Below, one piece after another: positions 46,109 to 58,400 of a stretch of DNA of 64,000 bases. The position numbers were made by a program, and so were the translations under genes. The DNA is from Glebionis coronaria. Taxonomy: Eukaryota > Streptophyta > Magnoliopsida > Asterales > Asteraceae. Each line of letters begins with the position of its first letter. The first letter of the stretch is position 1. Under the pieces are notes generated by a model. It was not told where the DNA came from, ran no database searches, and was given only the letters and a program-made list of their open reading frames with translations. Where the stretch lies: NCBI GenBank assembly GCA_025667525.1, contig CM046882.1:545054630-545118629 (forward strand), in the 5' to 3' direction.

Positions 46109-47449
46109 CCAATGGAAATAACCTTATATCCGGACAACATACAATCGGGTCCCTTGTGTTCAATGTTAAATAAGTAAAGTATTCAAAACTCTTAGTTTCG
46201 CAAGTAAGTTTTCGATGATTCTAAATCATATAGTAATCAATTCAAGTTTTGTGAAAAATTTCAAGTAGTGTTTATATCGCAATAAGTTACTTAGTTAAAA
46301 CTAGCATGTACCCCCTCGCGGGCTTATAAAAACATATAAAGCAGTAAATGAGAGGCTATGAACTCACATGATATAAAAATTACACGTAGATCAAGGAACA
46401 GATATCTGACACATGACTTTCTAAGATAACAATCACTCCTTGATCAAGAACGAAACACCCAATGATCGACATATGACCGAACGAGACCTAACATGACGAG
46501 ACACGTCTTAGATTCAAGACTATAACTAAGTCATACATATATGTAAGTAGTGTACTTTAAAATGTTTGGACATTGTATAAATTTTATATAACCTTTGACA
46601 ACAATTTACCATGTATTACCTATTTTGACAGTTAAGCCCATTGTAGCTCATTCGTGGCCCGTTACAAGTTCATGTGACCTAAGCCCATCTCAAACTCAGT
46701 ATTGAACTCCAAACATATTATTAATCACAGGTCCAATAATAGTTCAATAGCCATTAAACCGTATGTTGGGCTTTATGACCCAGTCTACTTTATATGCATT
46801 GCGGGTTCTAAAACGCCTCAAAATGATGTTGAATTAATATTTCACGATGGTCGGATATTAGTTCTTCTAATTATCAGTATATGAATGAATCCATAGTTCC
46901 TGATAAGTTGGTCCTATCACTTCGGTTGTTATAACGATCAACACGTTTTATGTTAATTCAATATGATCCAATTCTTACAATATCCCGACATGCCCTGTAG
47001 ATTAGATCGTTTCTCCTTAACCGGAAGTCTTCTAAATGAATTCTTTTTACTAAAATTATCCTCAACTCATGTACTTTACTGATCTTATGCCCAATTAACC
47101 ATAATTTATATTTATCATAGTTTAGCTACCCATTTTCATACTTAGAAACATTGGTTGTGATTCGCAGCCAACTTCGATTCCACCGTTTTGGCCGCCATTA
47201 CCAAACTGTTTGAAATTGATAAACCATCCAATTTATTCTAATATTATATGATTTTATATACCACTTTTAAGTTTTCATATTCATAGGTTGGTATACGAAA
47301 ATATGAGTTAACATCCCATCAATACAGCAGGTCATATTCTGACCTTGTTTACTAAATCGACCATAACTTACTCTCCGAGAATCGCCCCGTGACATTCCTC
47401 CCGGAGAATCCATCACAAAATAACCATCCATCAACATGAATGATAAACT
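46104..47449 (-). mobile_element. LTR remnant B, right part
   Basis: Continues B after the solo LTR. It carries the A-family landmark CTCGCGGGCTTATAAAA followed by GAGGCTATGAACTCACA. No coding frame is supported. It stops abruptly at 47,449, where the + strand LTR C begins, so its own outer end is lost. Confidence 0.62.
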
Positions 47450-47927
47450 TGTGACAATCCGTCTATTTTATTAATGTACTTCCCCTCGTTATAATTTACT
47501 TTACGCCGTGAACTTTCTGTTATCGATCGAGGAGTTATCTCACTATTATGAAATGTCGTGCAGATCAATTTTACGTATACTATTTGATTTCTTAGCATTA
47601 TTTGGCTTAGTAAAAATTTTAAGTCGAACGTCACTGTGTATCGTGCGTTAACAAATTAACTTTATACGCTGTGTAGGGTAACACTATAAATCTTCACTTA
47701 CAAAATTATACCCACCAATTTTACTTTCACATATTTTCACCACTAACCTATCATCCTAATTAAATCAAAATAAAACCCCAATCATTATTATTAAATATTA
47801 TTTTCATTACTCACACTCAAAATTTCACTCTCCTTTCTCTTTTTTCCTTCTTCCTACGAGACCCTCACCCACCAACACTCTCTATATTATTTTATTTTTC
47901 TTAAACAAAAATCCCACTATCTACTTT

Positions 47928-47941
47928 CTATATATTATAAC
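47928..47941 (+). promoter_or_regulatory. Putative TATA box in LTR C
   Basis: TATATATTATAA about 480 bp into the LTR, preceded by a CT-rich stretch and followed by CA-rich leader. Plausible core promoter, not proven. Confidence 0.4.
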
Positions 47942-49372
47942 GTACTATACTTTACTCAATCACACATACATCAACTTTTCAACCAAAAGTAAACATCAAA
48001 AGAAACTTCATCCCATTCTTCCTCTTTGTTCATTGTCGTGAAGTTACAAAACAAAACAAAACACCATTTTCATTATCACCATGAACATCACACCATATAC
48101 TTCATAAATAAAACACAAACTATATCCATACACATAACATAACAAATCACAAACACTTTTTAATCAATCACCAAAGATGAACACGCCTACATAAATTCGT
48201 TCGAGGGTTTTGAAGCAAGATTCGATTTTTATTTGTGGGTTAAGATAGGAGGTTACGGGTTGATAAGGTTTCTTGTTCGGGTCATTCTTAGTACATGTAG
48301 CTTGGGAAGAGAGTACGTATCACACACTTTTATTTTTACTCGTTAAACTTGTTGCTTATCTTATGCTTTCAAAGCACTTGCTTCCATACATTTTAAACAT
48401 GAAAAACGAAAGGTTTAGTCTCGGGCAAAAGAAAATGAGATGTGGGTTGACATATGTTTTATAATGCGAAAATTATGTTTTAAAAATCACAAACTATATT
48501 TTTGAATCACCTAAACCATTGTGTGTACATAAAATCATAACTTTTGGAGTCGACCATGAATCTTGATGTATCAGATAAACATAAAGGTTTCAAGTTTATG
48601 CGTATTTTTCGTCTATTAATTCATTTTCGGTCTATATTAGTTATAGTAGTCATTTGACATTAAAAACTTGAAGTTCTTAAACTTTGCTAAAACTTGTAGA
48701 TTTTTCTTCTCAAAAATAAAGATTAAACCACGTAAAAATATGTCTTTTTGTGATGGAATTTGTAGCTTGTGTCGTTAGGATGAACATGCAACTTTTATTT
48801 TCCAAAATAGTTAAGTAACGGATTCAAAAATGGAGATGTAAGCCTCGGTTTAGTTTGTTCAAAAATGGTGAATGAAGGTCTTGTTGAGATGGTTACGAGA
48901 GATAGTAAAAAAATGTTTAACAAAAATAAAAAAATGTGACCATTGGTTGGAACAAAAAGGAAAAGGAGAAAAAGAGTGTTTATTATAGGATATAGTACAC
49001 TTATGTTTTTTTATTGTCTTTGATTGTACACATTATGACACAAGGAAAGAAACAAAAGGAAATAAGTAAAAGTACAATTAATGTTAAAATATGAATGTTG
49101 TATTTTATTATTACTGTTGTGACATAAATTAGGAAAGACTAAAATGTGAAAGGAGTATTATGTGTTTTCCAATTGTGTGATAGTTTGGCTGACGAAAAAT
49201 AGGGGAATAAAAGAAGGGACCTAATTAATATAATGATAATTAGCATGACATTTATTAAAATATGTTTCATATTAGAAAACAAAATCACATTATAATAGTT
49301 GTAGAGATAATTAAAATGTGGCATTTAATTTATCTATGTAAAATGTATTAAATAATGAAAGTAAATAAATTA

Positions 49373-49543
49373 ATATCACGGTTCGCCCTTGGAGCGTGGG
49401 ATTAAACATTCTTCGATTTATTCGTATATGTCGAGTCCCATTTACTCTAATAATATAACCCGGACTAAATTGGTGTCACAGTTAGCGCGTGAAGCGTGGG
49501 TATTAGGCATTCTTCGATTTATTCGTATATGTCGAGTCCCATT
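49373..49543 (+). repeat. Two-copy direct repeat in LTR C
   Basis: Units of about 70 bp with a period of 101 bp. The last 36 bases, starting CATTCTTCGATTTATTCG, are identical between the copies. A shorter echo, ATTTATTCGTAGACGATCC, lies near 49,590. Confidence 0.8.
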
Positions 49544-50888
49544 GTCTCTACCGAACTAAAAGACCCAATTAAGCGGGTCCTGAACAGGGCCTCACCATTT
49601 ATTCGTAGACGATCCAAACGGGATCTTTGCTATACTTTGACCTATGTATATATATATTAATACATGAACACTAAACATAAATAAAACGTAGAGGACGGAT
49701 ATATTCATTGGACAAAAGTTAGGATTAGGACCGTATTATTGTTGGACTGAGATGGACTTGGACTTAGAAAATTAGTGGACTTATTTAGTGACCAACTGCC
49801 ACTCGACCGAATTAAATTATAATCGTTTGTTGTGTTTATATTTTTTTATTTAAAAGTCTGTCTTGAGTCGTCTGAATTATTTTATGTGCGTTGACCTATA
49901 AATTTGTCCTTGTAATAAACTTGGACTTTTAATAAAAAATAAATATTTATACTTTATTAATATTTTGGAAGCAAGCATAGTGTAGCAACATGGTACTTAT
50001 TTAGTTGCACTACTTATTTAGATAGCATTATTCATGCTAGGTTGCAACTAGGACTGGCGTTACTTGCGAGTATTATACTGTGACTGATAATTATTGCATC
50101 TACTTGACAATCACTTAAGGTGAGTTTATAGCCCCACTTTTTATAGCTTTTATGCATTTTTGGGGTGAGAACATTGCTCTGCTTTATAATTAAACACAAG
50201 TACTAAAACGTACGTTTACGAAACTGGTCTAACTAGATATAACCCTTTGATTGCTCTTTTTGCCCTTAAATCATGAACCGTTAATTACTGACACGGATGA
50301 CCGGTCAGTAAGCACGAATGTCGTGGATAGATCTATTGAGGTTGACACCTCTGTCGGGTTTAATCGAATATTGTATTATTCAGACGCATTTTCATTTTGT
50401 GCATTACGGATGTTGTGGGTTAGACATCTGTTGTGCACTTATATATACTTTATGATTGTTACGTTTTGGTGTCACGAGCTTAGACAGTAGTAAACGCCTT
50501 TTGTATGACATGTTATTTGTTATATTGTCATACACTACTAAAAATCTTGTGGTTCAATAACTCTATCAAATTAAACCTATGAACTCACCAACTTTATGTT
50601 GACACTCTGGCAATGTTTTTCTCAAGTGCTTAACTTACATGGATTGCTTGGAGTCGCATGAATTTGAAGCTTTCAATAATACTTGGATCATTTGAATACT
50701 TTTCAAACATTTACATTTCTATTCTGAACTATGTTGTACTGTTAAAACTTTGTTGTTGACTATATTCAAATGATCAATTTTCAAATGACTCATATAGAGG
50801 TCGTTCTCTATATTCTGAGTGTATGATGCTATGATGTCACATGACCCAATTACTTTTCTGCTGTAATATATTTGGGGGTGTGACAGAT

Positions 50889-50900
50889 TGGTATCAGAGA
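50889..50900 (+). promoter_or_regulatory. Element C primer-binding site
   Basis: TGGTATCAGAGA three bases after the LTR end, the initiator-Met type primer site of Tekay/Del elements. It fixes the + orientation. Confidence 0.88.
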
Positions 50901-51082
50901 CTCGGTTATAGAGAACTAGGTTGCATTAGTAATTCTAGACTATAACTGTTGCTCAACTGCATTATCACAAACATTACTTGACATTACTTGAACTATGTGC
51001 TTACATACTATAGCTTATTTATTTACATACATATAAACTACATAAATACTCATACGCAATTTCTCAAAATATTTCAGTTATC

Positions 51083-51186
51083 ATGCCGCCAATGAAGACC
51101 ACTATGACCGATGCTACCATTCGGGCTTTGATTGCTGAAGGTGTAGCCGACGCCATGGCCGCCCAAGAAGCAAACCGGAGTAATAT
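51083..51186 (+). pseudogene. gag: Element C Gag, N-terminal fragment
   Basis: ATG at 51,083 opens a frame of 34 codons (MPPMKTTMTDATIRALIAEG and then VADAMAAQEANR), the usual Tekay-type Gag N-terminus. It sits about 200 bp after the primer site, as expected. It is cut by the start of D1 at 51,187, and the remainder of C is outside the window, so only this stub is seen. Confidence 0.75.
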
Positions 51187-53822
51187 TGTAACACCCCATT
51201 TGTTAGGATATAATGCTACTATAAATTATGGCGTTTCATCAAAGCATTCAAGGTAAATGTCTAAACATTCATGACCATAAATAGAAATACCGGAATCAAA
51301 CATTGGTAGTCTAGTAACTCACACACAATCAATATTAAGTACTATAAATGAAAGGACTAAACAATGTCTAAAAGAAGTAAAGTATGATAAAGTAGAAATA
51401 AATGCATAAGGTAAAAGAGGCCGGATAGCTTCCAATCCAAATGCACATACTCTGGAGTTCCTACTTGCGACCTTGAGTACTTGCCGTTGGGGACATGGAA
51501 AAGTAGACGGCTGAGCATAACGCTCAGTGCACGGATATAAAATAAAGCATGAAAGACATAGAATATGAAAGCATATAAAGATCATAAAGCATGAATAGCA
51601 GCGGAAATAAATAAGTCCTGGAAAACCTAGTTGTATGTCATGTTAACTGGTTTTAGTTCTAAAAACATAGCTTATGTTATGTATGAAAATCTGCGTTAGT
51701 TAATATACCAAAAGCCAATATAGGTCATGAGGTCAACAACGTGCATGAATACTTGGAGGGGTGGCCTCATCATGCAAATTAGAGGGGATGCCTCTAATTT
51801 ATTTGGTAATGGGTAGGAGGGATCAGCTCCTTGTGAAGGATGCAAGGCACACACCAAATTCACCATGAAATCCTGACTGAAACATGTAACTAGGACGCAC
51901 CCATACGCCCCACATGATAACATAACAATATAATGGCCAAATAATTGAAAGGGACGCCTCGAGCTATCACTCCGCCGTGGTGAAGTCATAACACTAGTGC
52001 CTCTTGTGTTATGGTTATGGTACCTCCATAACTAGGTGATACTGGTCATGCATGTATATGGCTAAGGTAACTAATAAAACATAAGCATTTAATTTGTAAC
52101 TACTGGGAAAACAGTTGGCTGCATACGAGAAATCCTAATGAAGGAAGAGATTGTCCTTACTGAAGGACGGGAAATCCGTACCTTATGTCCAGTAGAAGCT
52201 AATGAAAACGATGAAGACTACTCTGCCTTGACGGATAATACTACATAAGAAATATGGACGTGTATGAGTTGTCTGAATTACGTGTGTTTTACTAGTTTTG
52301 TGTGTTATTAGCTTGTTATACATATTCTATCATGTTTTACTGTTTACTGTGTTAACTGTAGTTATTCTGATGTTCTGTTGTGTATTATTCATGTATTAGT
52401 GTATTATAATACTTTTATTGTAATATTAAGTAACTTTCTAAAAATAGCAGGTTTCCATAAATAGTAAGTTTCTAAAAATAAAAAGTTTCCAAAAATAGTA
52501 AGTTTCCATAATTAGAAATAATTGGATTATAAATAATAAATAATCTTTAAATAGTATATAATACATGTCATGGTTATAACTTATTAATTAAATAACTGGT
52601 TAATTGATTAAACTATATGTTATATGGAATTTAATTAAAAATACATGTTTTAATTAAATTAAGCTAAGTTAAATACTTTAGGTTATACATGTAATATTTT
52701 TTTTAATATTTAACCTAAGTCATGAAATTAATTAAATTAAAAAAGTCTAGTGATTAATTTAATTAACATGTTTTCTGATTTCAACATTTAACCCGAGACC
52801 CGAACTCATGTTTTAAAAATTAGCCCGAGCCCGAAACCCGGTCCCACACATAAGCCGAAACAAACAGCCCTACAGTGGCTAGACCGACTAACCGGTTGCA
52901 ACTGGTGGCTTGCGGTACCCACTGTCGAGACACGGTTCACACCGGTTGGCCACCAGTTCACACCGGTTCAACCCGGTTCCCCCTGCTTGTTGCTCGGTTC
53001 CCACTGTTAGCCAAAAACAGCCCCACCGAGACCCTATGGGTCTCGGCTGGCTCTAGGTCCACACCAAAACCACACCCCGACTTGCGGTCGGGGGTTTCCC
53101 CTTGCTGCGTCCGAACAACAAACCAAAACCGAGCCCTTTGTGGGTCTTGGTGGCGTCGGATCAAACAAGCCTAGAGTCTCTTGACTATCGGTTATGTCTC
53201 GACTAACCCAAACAACACCAAAACCCCCCTTTTAACACGATTTAATTAATCCCAAGTGTTTTGTTTACTTGTTTTATGATTAATTAAATAATTAACATGA
53301 ATTCATAAGGAATTAAAAACAAAAGGAAGTGTTTAATTTACCAAACACGTGAAAAGAAAAGGTTATGAACACGATCACGTACACACGAATAATCAACAAG
53401 AAAATTGTCCGGTTTGTCCTTGTGGTTGCTCTATGGCCGGCGACAAAGGAGAGAGAGATGAGGCAAGGAAAACTTTTCTGTAAAACCTAAATTATGTTTT
53501 AAGTTTCATGAGTTTTCTTTTCTTATGGGTTTAAGTTGGGTCATGGGCCAAGGCCCGTCTTCTCCTTTTTCCTTCGGTAGCGCGACCTAAAGGGTGTCCA
53601 CGGGAAAACCTGTAGCTTTTCTCGTGTTCAATTATTTATGTGATCGTTTATGTTTTAAATGTCGTGATTTTTATATGTCGTGTACTTAACACATTTATAA
53701 TATATACGTAACTACATGTTATTAAATACCGTGACACGTGAATTATATTATAAATGGAAAGTTTTAATTTTACCGTATTTTCATGTGTGTACTGTTCATG
53801 GTATTTTAATGCGGGTTTTACA
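51187..53822 (-). mobile_element. Element D1 3' LTR
   Basis: 2,636 bp, from TGTAACACCCC to GGGTTTTACA. On the minus strand it begins TGTAAAACCC right after the pol end and polypurine tract. It shares most of its length with the D2 LTR. It includes short tandem units (52,430-52,530) and a GC-rich segment with repeated ACCGGTT (52,878-52,985). Frames in the GC-rich part, such as 52,875-53,174, lack domains. Confidence 0.87.
52430..52530. repeat. Tandem AAAATAGTAAGTTTC units in D1 LTR
   Basis: About five imperfect units of 18-20 bp built on AGTAAGTTTCCATAAAT. The D2 LTR has the same block at 59,866-59,955. Confidence 0.7.
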
Positions 53823-53860
53823 ACTCTTACCCTCTAAAAGAACAATTCTTCCTCAAATTG
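53823..53860 (-). promoter_or_regulatory. D1 polypurine tract and hairpin
   Basis: The minus strand reads AGAGGGTAAGAGT just before the LTR. Upstream is a short stem, CAATT (53,843-53,847) with AATTG (53,856-53,860), around a GAGGA loop. Confidence 0.6.
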
Positions 53861-53892
53861 GAGAAACATAAATTGAAAGAAAAATACCCGAA

Positions 53893-55312
53893 TCAGAACT
53901 GGAAATGAGGGTAAGAAGTCCGTATAGATTCCTCCGTCTCCCAAGTGGCTTCCCGCTCAGGATGATCCCTCCAGAGGATTTTGACGAAAGGGATCGTCTT
54001 CCTCCGCATGATACGATCTTGTCGCTCAAGAACTCTCTCGGGTTCTTTGACATATGAAAGATCCCCTCGGATCCGATCAAGTAGATACTGGACAACCTGA
54101 ACTGGATGATAGTTGTATCCTCTGAGTAAGGACACATGGAACACGTTGTGAACGTGAGATAGCTGCGGCGGTAACGATAAACGATATGACACTTCACCAA
54201 CGCGTTCTATGATGTCTAACGGTCCGATAAAGCGAGGACGGAGCTTCCCTCTGATTCCAAAACGTTTAACTCCTCGTGAAGGTGATACCTTGAGGAAAAC
54301 GTGATCACCTACGTTAAAAGATACATCTGTACGACGTTTATCAGCATAGCTCTTCTGACGAGCAAGAGCATCCTGAATCTTCGCCTTGGCGACAGCGACC
54401 TTCTCATTGGTCACCTCAATCATCTATGGACCCTCAAGCAGTCGTTCACCCACCTGTCCCAACAGATTGGGGCGCGACACTTCCTACCATACAACATCTC
54501 AAAAGGGGCACTTGATGCTAGCGTGCCAGCTATTGTTGTACGCAAATTCTACTAGAAATATATAATCATACCAGCTTCCTGACCACTCTAGATCACATGA
54601 CCGTATCATGTTCTCCAATGTCAGAATGGTATGCTCTGACTGTCCGTCGGTCTGAGGATGAAAGGTAGTGCTGAGCTTAAGTCTGGTAACCCAAGCTTTC
54701 TGCAGACTCTGCCAGAAACGTGATGTGAAACGGGGATCTCTGTCAGAGATGATTTCTGATGGAGTACCATGTAGTCTCATGATCTCCTTCTGGAAAATGT
54801 CTGCTAACTTGCTGACCGGATGCTCCACGCGAATCGGCAGGAAATGAGCAGATTTAGTCAATCTATTCACAATAACCTAGATAGCGTCGTTCTTCTTCTG
54901 AGTAACCGGAAGACCAGTAAAAAAATCCATGGAGAATTTGTTCCACTTCCATGCTGGAATATCTAATGGTTGTAGTAAACCACTAGCTCGCTGGTGTTCG
55001 ATCTTCACCTGTTGGCAGATCATACATTTAGAAACGAAGGTGGCAACATCCTGCTTCATGCCACTCCACCAAAAGTGTTGCTTGATGTCGTGGTACATCT
55101 TGGTAGAACCAGGATGTATGGTAAATGGAGAACTGTGACCTTCAGTCAGCACAACTTCCCTGAGTGTAGAGTCATTAGGAACCACTAGTCTAATGCCCGA
55201 CCATAAGATACGGTCGTCGTCAACACGAAACTCCGTCTGCTGATCAAGGTTCTGAATGATAGACCAAATCTCACCATCGTACTTCTGAGCTTCCTTGATC
55301 CTATAATGTAAG
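53893..55312 (-). pseudogene. pol: D1 pol: integrase and C-terminal chromodomain-like tail
   Basis: Well-preserved Ty3 integrase in three pieces. From 55,312 leftwards: the zinc-binding module (EGHSSPFTIHPG, then CMICQQ), then MDFFTGLP with the first catalytic Asp. A TAG at 54,877-54,879 follows, most simply a changed Trp codon before VIVNRLTKSAHF. The next piece (54,499-54,870) has ISDRDPRFTSRFW with the second Asp and TDGQSEHT with the catalytic Glu. A frameshift precedes the last piece (53,893-54,423), which has RFIGPLDIIERVGEVSYRL and a chromodomain-like tail (TIPFVKILWRDHPEREATW) ending in YPHFQF and stop. RNase H, RT and gag were displaced by D2, inserted at 55,313. Confidence 0.87.
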
Positions 55313-55427
55313 TGTAACACCCATTTTGATAAATGGAATATCACAAGATAATTCTAGCGTATCATCAAAGCATGCAAGATAATATGTCATAAACATACAT
55401 GACCAAAGGGATAACCAGAATCAAACA
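55313..55427 (-). mobile_element. Element D2 3' LTR, first part
   Basis: Starts TGTAACACCCATT and aligns with the first 115 bp of the D1 LTR (shared TTCATCAAAGCAT-type stretch). It is cut at 55,427 by element E and resumes at 58,849. The five bases to its left are GTAAG. Confidence 0.82.
55423..55427. repeat. Target-site duplication AAACA, left
   Basis: Partner at 58,844-58,848; flanks element E. Confidence 0.9.
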
Positions 55428-55870
55428 TGTGGAAACCATTATTCATGGATCGATTAAGCTTACTAGGATAATCAACGTTCATATGATAAACATAGCGGAA
55501 TTAGAACATTGATTATGAACAAGGTGTTTCTTTTCCAACGTTTACTTGTATTAAACTTCAAACGATTACAAGTAACAAACCTAGACGTGTTTACAAGGTT
55601 ACACACGTCTAGAACACACGACTCAACTTTAAGACTACATTGTGAATGATGGGATGATTAAAACCTACGGTCATTGTATTCTATATATACTAGAATACAA
55701 GACTATTCTTACAAGAAAACTTTAATTACATTAGAAGTCCCTCCATCTTTTGCTAATAAGTCCTCCTTGTTGTATGAAAGGGCTCCATATTCTTGTAAAG
55801 CTTGATATTTGCATATAAGTCCTTCTTGTTTCATTATACTTGTTTTGTCTCATCAAATTAATTCCCAACA
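55428..55870 (-). repeat. Element E 3' LTR
   Basis: 443 bp, starts TGTGGAAACC and ends TTCCCAACA. A TATATATA box lies near 55,679-55,690. The polypurine tract AGGGGAAGAT is at 55,871-55,880 on the minus strand. Confidence 0.9.
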
Positions 55871-58386
55871 ATCTTCCCCTATTTGATGATGACAAAACCA
55901 ATCTTCAAATCTTGATCTTTCACGAATGAAACAAGCTTCCCCTTAAAGTAAGATTTCTTGTAAAACATATCACAACATAAAAATAAGTTGTATACCTTGA
56001 TCTTTGAATCTTCTTCCCCTTTTTGTCGCATCCAATAGGGGTCTTCTAAAGATAAACAACTAATTAACGCTTCCCCTTGAGTGGTGCATTTAAATGAATC
56101 ACGAACCATGTAGACTCTAATTGTAGATTACGAATGAAGAAAAACGAATATAACCTATTTGTTGAAGAAGTGGAATCTCCCAAGCTTGTACCTTATATCT
56201 TGCACTATCCATGTGACGTCGAACTTATATGATGAGAGTAAATATAAGCAGACCTCGATCTCTTGTCAAAATCCTCATCCTTTGTGAGACACTGAGCACG
56301 ATAATGTAACTCCTTCAAGTGTTATGACAAGTCTTCGTCACCAAACATTTAAACGAACAAGCAAGTTATCTCAAAAGAGAGGCGAGTCTTTTGAGATATG
56401 ATAAAATACAAACCTGCGAAAAACAACTCCAACACCAAAGAAGCAATAATCAAACCTCTTCATCGAAACCTCCAATTTGCAATGAAAATCATCTAGGTAC
56501 AATATAATCTTCTTCTTTTATGCAACTGCTGCCTCTGTCGGCGTTCTGCTTCTAATCCAAGTCGGTACGTAACCGCAAGGTTAGCCTTGTCACATAATCA
56601 AATAAAACTTTATTGCACCAAACACAATCTTCCAAAACGAGCCATAAAATTTTTAAACAGACAGTTCTGTCCGAGATCCTGAGTCATCCAATATATCTTC
56701 TGTATGTATTGTCCTATCTCGGACGATACGTGTCAACGCTTAAAAACCATATATCGGACAACACGCTGTCAGCGTCTAAATTACAACGTGTCAGCGTGTG
56801 TTTTATTTTTGTCAGCGGCTCGACTCAGCCACTGACACCATCCTTCTTTTTCTCTTCGTTTTCTGTTTCTGTTGTACCCAATACATCGCATCTCCATACT
56901 CGTCAGTTGCTCTTTCTTTTAACACACATACACGTGACTATTATCACACAAATATTATTGTACTATGCCATAATGAATTAGTACCTCTTAATTGCATCCA
57001 ACGTATTTTCCTTGTACTACAGCATTTGTTGATCCCACGTGAATATTATACTTCCAAAAGAAAACAAATTTCTCATGTCTTTATACCATGTGAACACAAA
57101 GCAAATTCCTTTTAATTGGCCAATCACAAGTGACCTCTGATGATCCAACATGTCACGATCATACACATTATTGCTGCTCACAACATGACCTTGAAACCCC
57201 AAACGTGAGCAATACTATTGAATAATTGATTGTATCACATGTCCCTTCATTGATAATATAATATTGCCTCCTCCAAACTTCGAATAGTACATATCTGCTC
57301 ATATATACATCCAAGATAATCACAGAATCTCCATAATCAATTAACCCATTCAGTTCTGGCAGCCATGAATCTCACAAGTGGATCACGTAACCAAGCCATG
57401 AATATAAATATAGGAGATCGTTATGTTGAACGAATTAAAAAGAAACCCCTACAAAATAGTATCTCCACACGTTTTTATCCATATCCTGCTTATATTCGTA
57501 TATGATAACAAACAAATCTCATGACTTTGGCCAATATACGTACTTGAGACTTCCTGCTGGGACCATGCTTTTTGTCATTCGTCCATTCTTACACATCATC
57601 CTTATCTGCACTTGAAGACCTCACGTGATGCCTTTTAAAGACGAGACAAATAAGACATTGCAAACGTGAACTTGCAGGAGTCCACATCTTCTTCTACCAA
57701 TTACGTCCTTTTGCATTACTCTTGGTGGACCAGTAGATAGTACATCGCATACTATTAGTACTATAATAGTAATTTTTCTTCATCACGTGAATACTTTCCT
57801 TGGCCATATAAAATCAACCTGCTGCTATAATACTTGATCACGCAAACTGAGGGTTTTAATACATCAATCTCTAATTCGATTCTTCACAGCAGCTTCGTAA
57901 TCACGAATACAATACATCTTTTCTATTTTAAAACTCGATCTAGGGTTTATAAACTTAAGCTCCGGAACCCTAACTTAGGGTTTGAAAATCAACCTTAAAT
58001 CGTGCATCATCACGCATTACAACAGCCATAAATCTCATACTTTTCTGCTTTTAAAGTCGATCTAGGGTTTAGGGGATGAAACCCTAAATCTTATTTAATA
58101 AAAACAAAAACAGAAAATTTTATACCTTCACCAGCAGCCAACTTCGACGAGCTATAACTTTTTCTTGAGACCCTGAACTCGACGATCGCTCCGGTGAGAT
58201 CGAAGGAACATACCCTGAGAACATCCAGCTAAAATTTCGTGACGATCCAACGGTTAACGAAGGAGATATCGCTGTTTGAAAACGGCTGCGCAGAAAAATT
58301 CGTCCATAAACCCTTGACGGGTTTTTCTTCTTTTTCATCATTCTTCGACTCGACACCTTGTTGATTCCTAGTATCGAGAGCCACCC
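55871..58386 (-). other. Element E internal region, promoter-like, non-coding
   Basis: No frame has a retrotransposon domain. Next to the polypurine tract a 76-residue minus frame (55,879-56,109) has only a RQKGEED-type phrase. The + strand carries four CACGTG boxes (56,932, 57,036, 57,622, 57,784), a TATA-like CATATAAAAT at 57,805-57,814, then several AAACCCTA/TAGGGTTT elements (57,940-58,090). This resembles a plant promoter and leader, read opposite to the element. Near 58,120-58,380 the minus strand has an open stretch with LTVGSSRNFSW that I do not recognise. Confidence 0.55.
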
Positions 58387-58398
58387 GCTCTGATACCA
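58387..58398 (-). promoter_or_regulatory. Element E primer-binding site
   Basis: The minus strand reads TGGTATCAGAGC two bases after the 5' LTR; initiator-Met type. Confidence 0.88.
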
Positions 58399-58400
58399 AT

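Larger units (their letters stand above)
47450..50885 (+). mobile_element. Element C 5' LTR (+ strand Ty3)
   Basis: 3,436 bp, starts TGTGACAATCCG and ends GGGGGTGTGACA directly before a primer site. The start motif and length match the A-family LTRs, though the orientation is opposite. The body is A/T rich. It contains a TATA-like CTATATATTATAAC near 47,928-47,941, a direct repeat of 36 identical bases (49,407-49,442 and 49,508-49,543), and no convincing gene. Confidence 0.85.

Noticed and set aside
49373..49543. Possible CRISPR-like repeat array
   Set aside because: Only two or three diverged copies, in plant LTR DNA.
52875..53174. GC-rich 99-codon frame in the D1 LTR
   Set aside because: Codons follow the ACCGGTT repeats; both strands are open here, and the D2 copy does not keep the frame.
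56613..57115. 122- and 105-codon frames in element E
   Set aside because: Overlapping frames without domains in a promoter-like AT-rich region.
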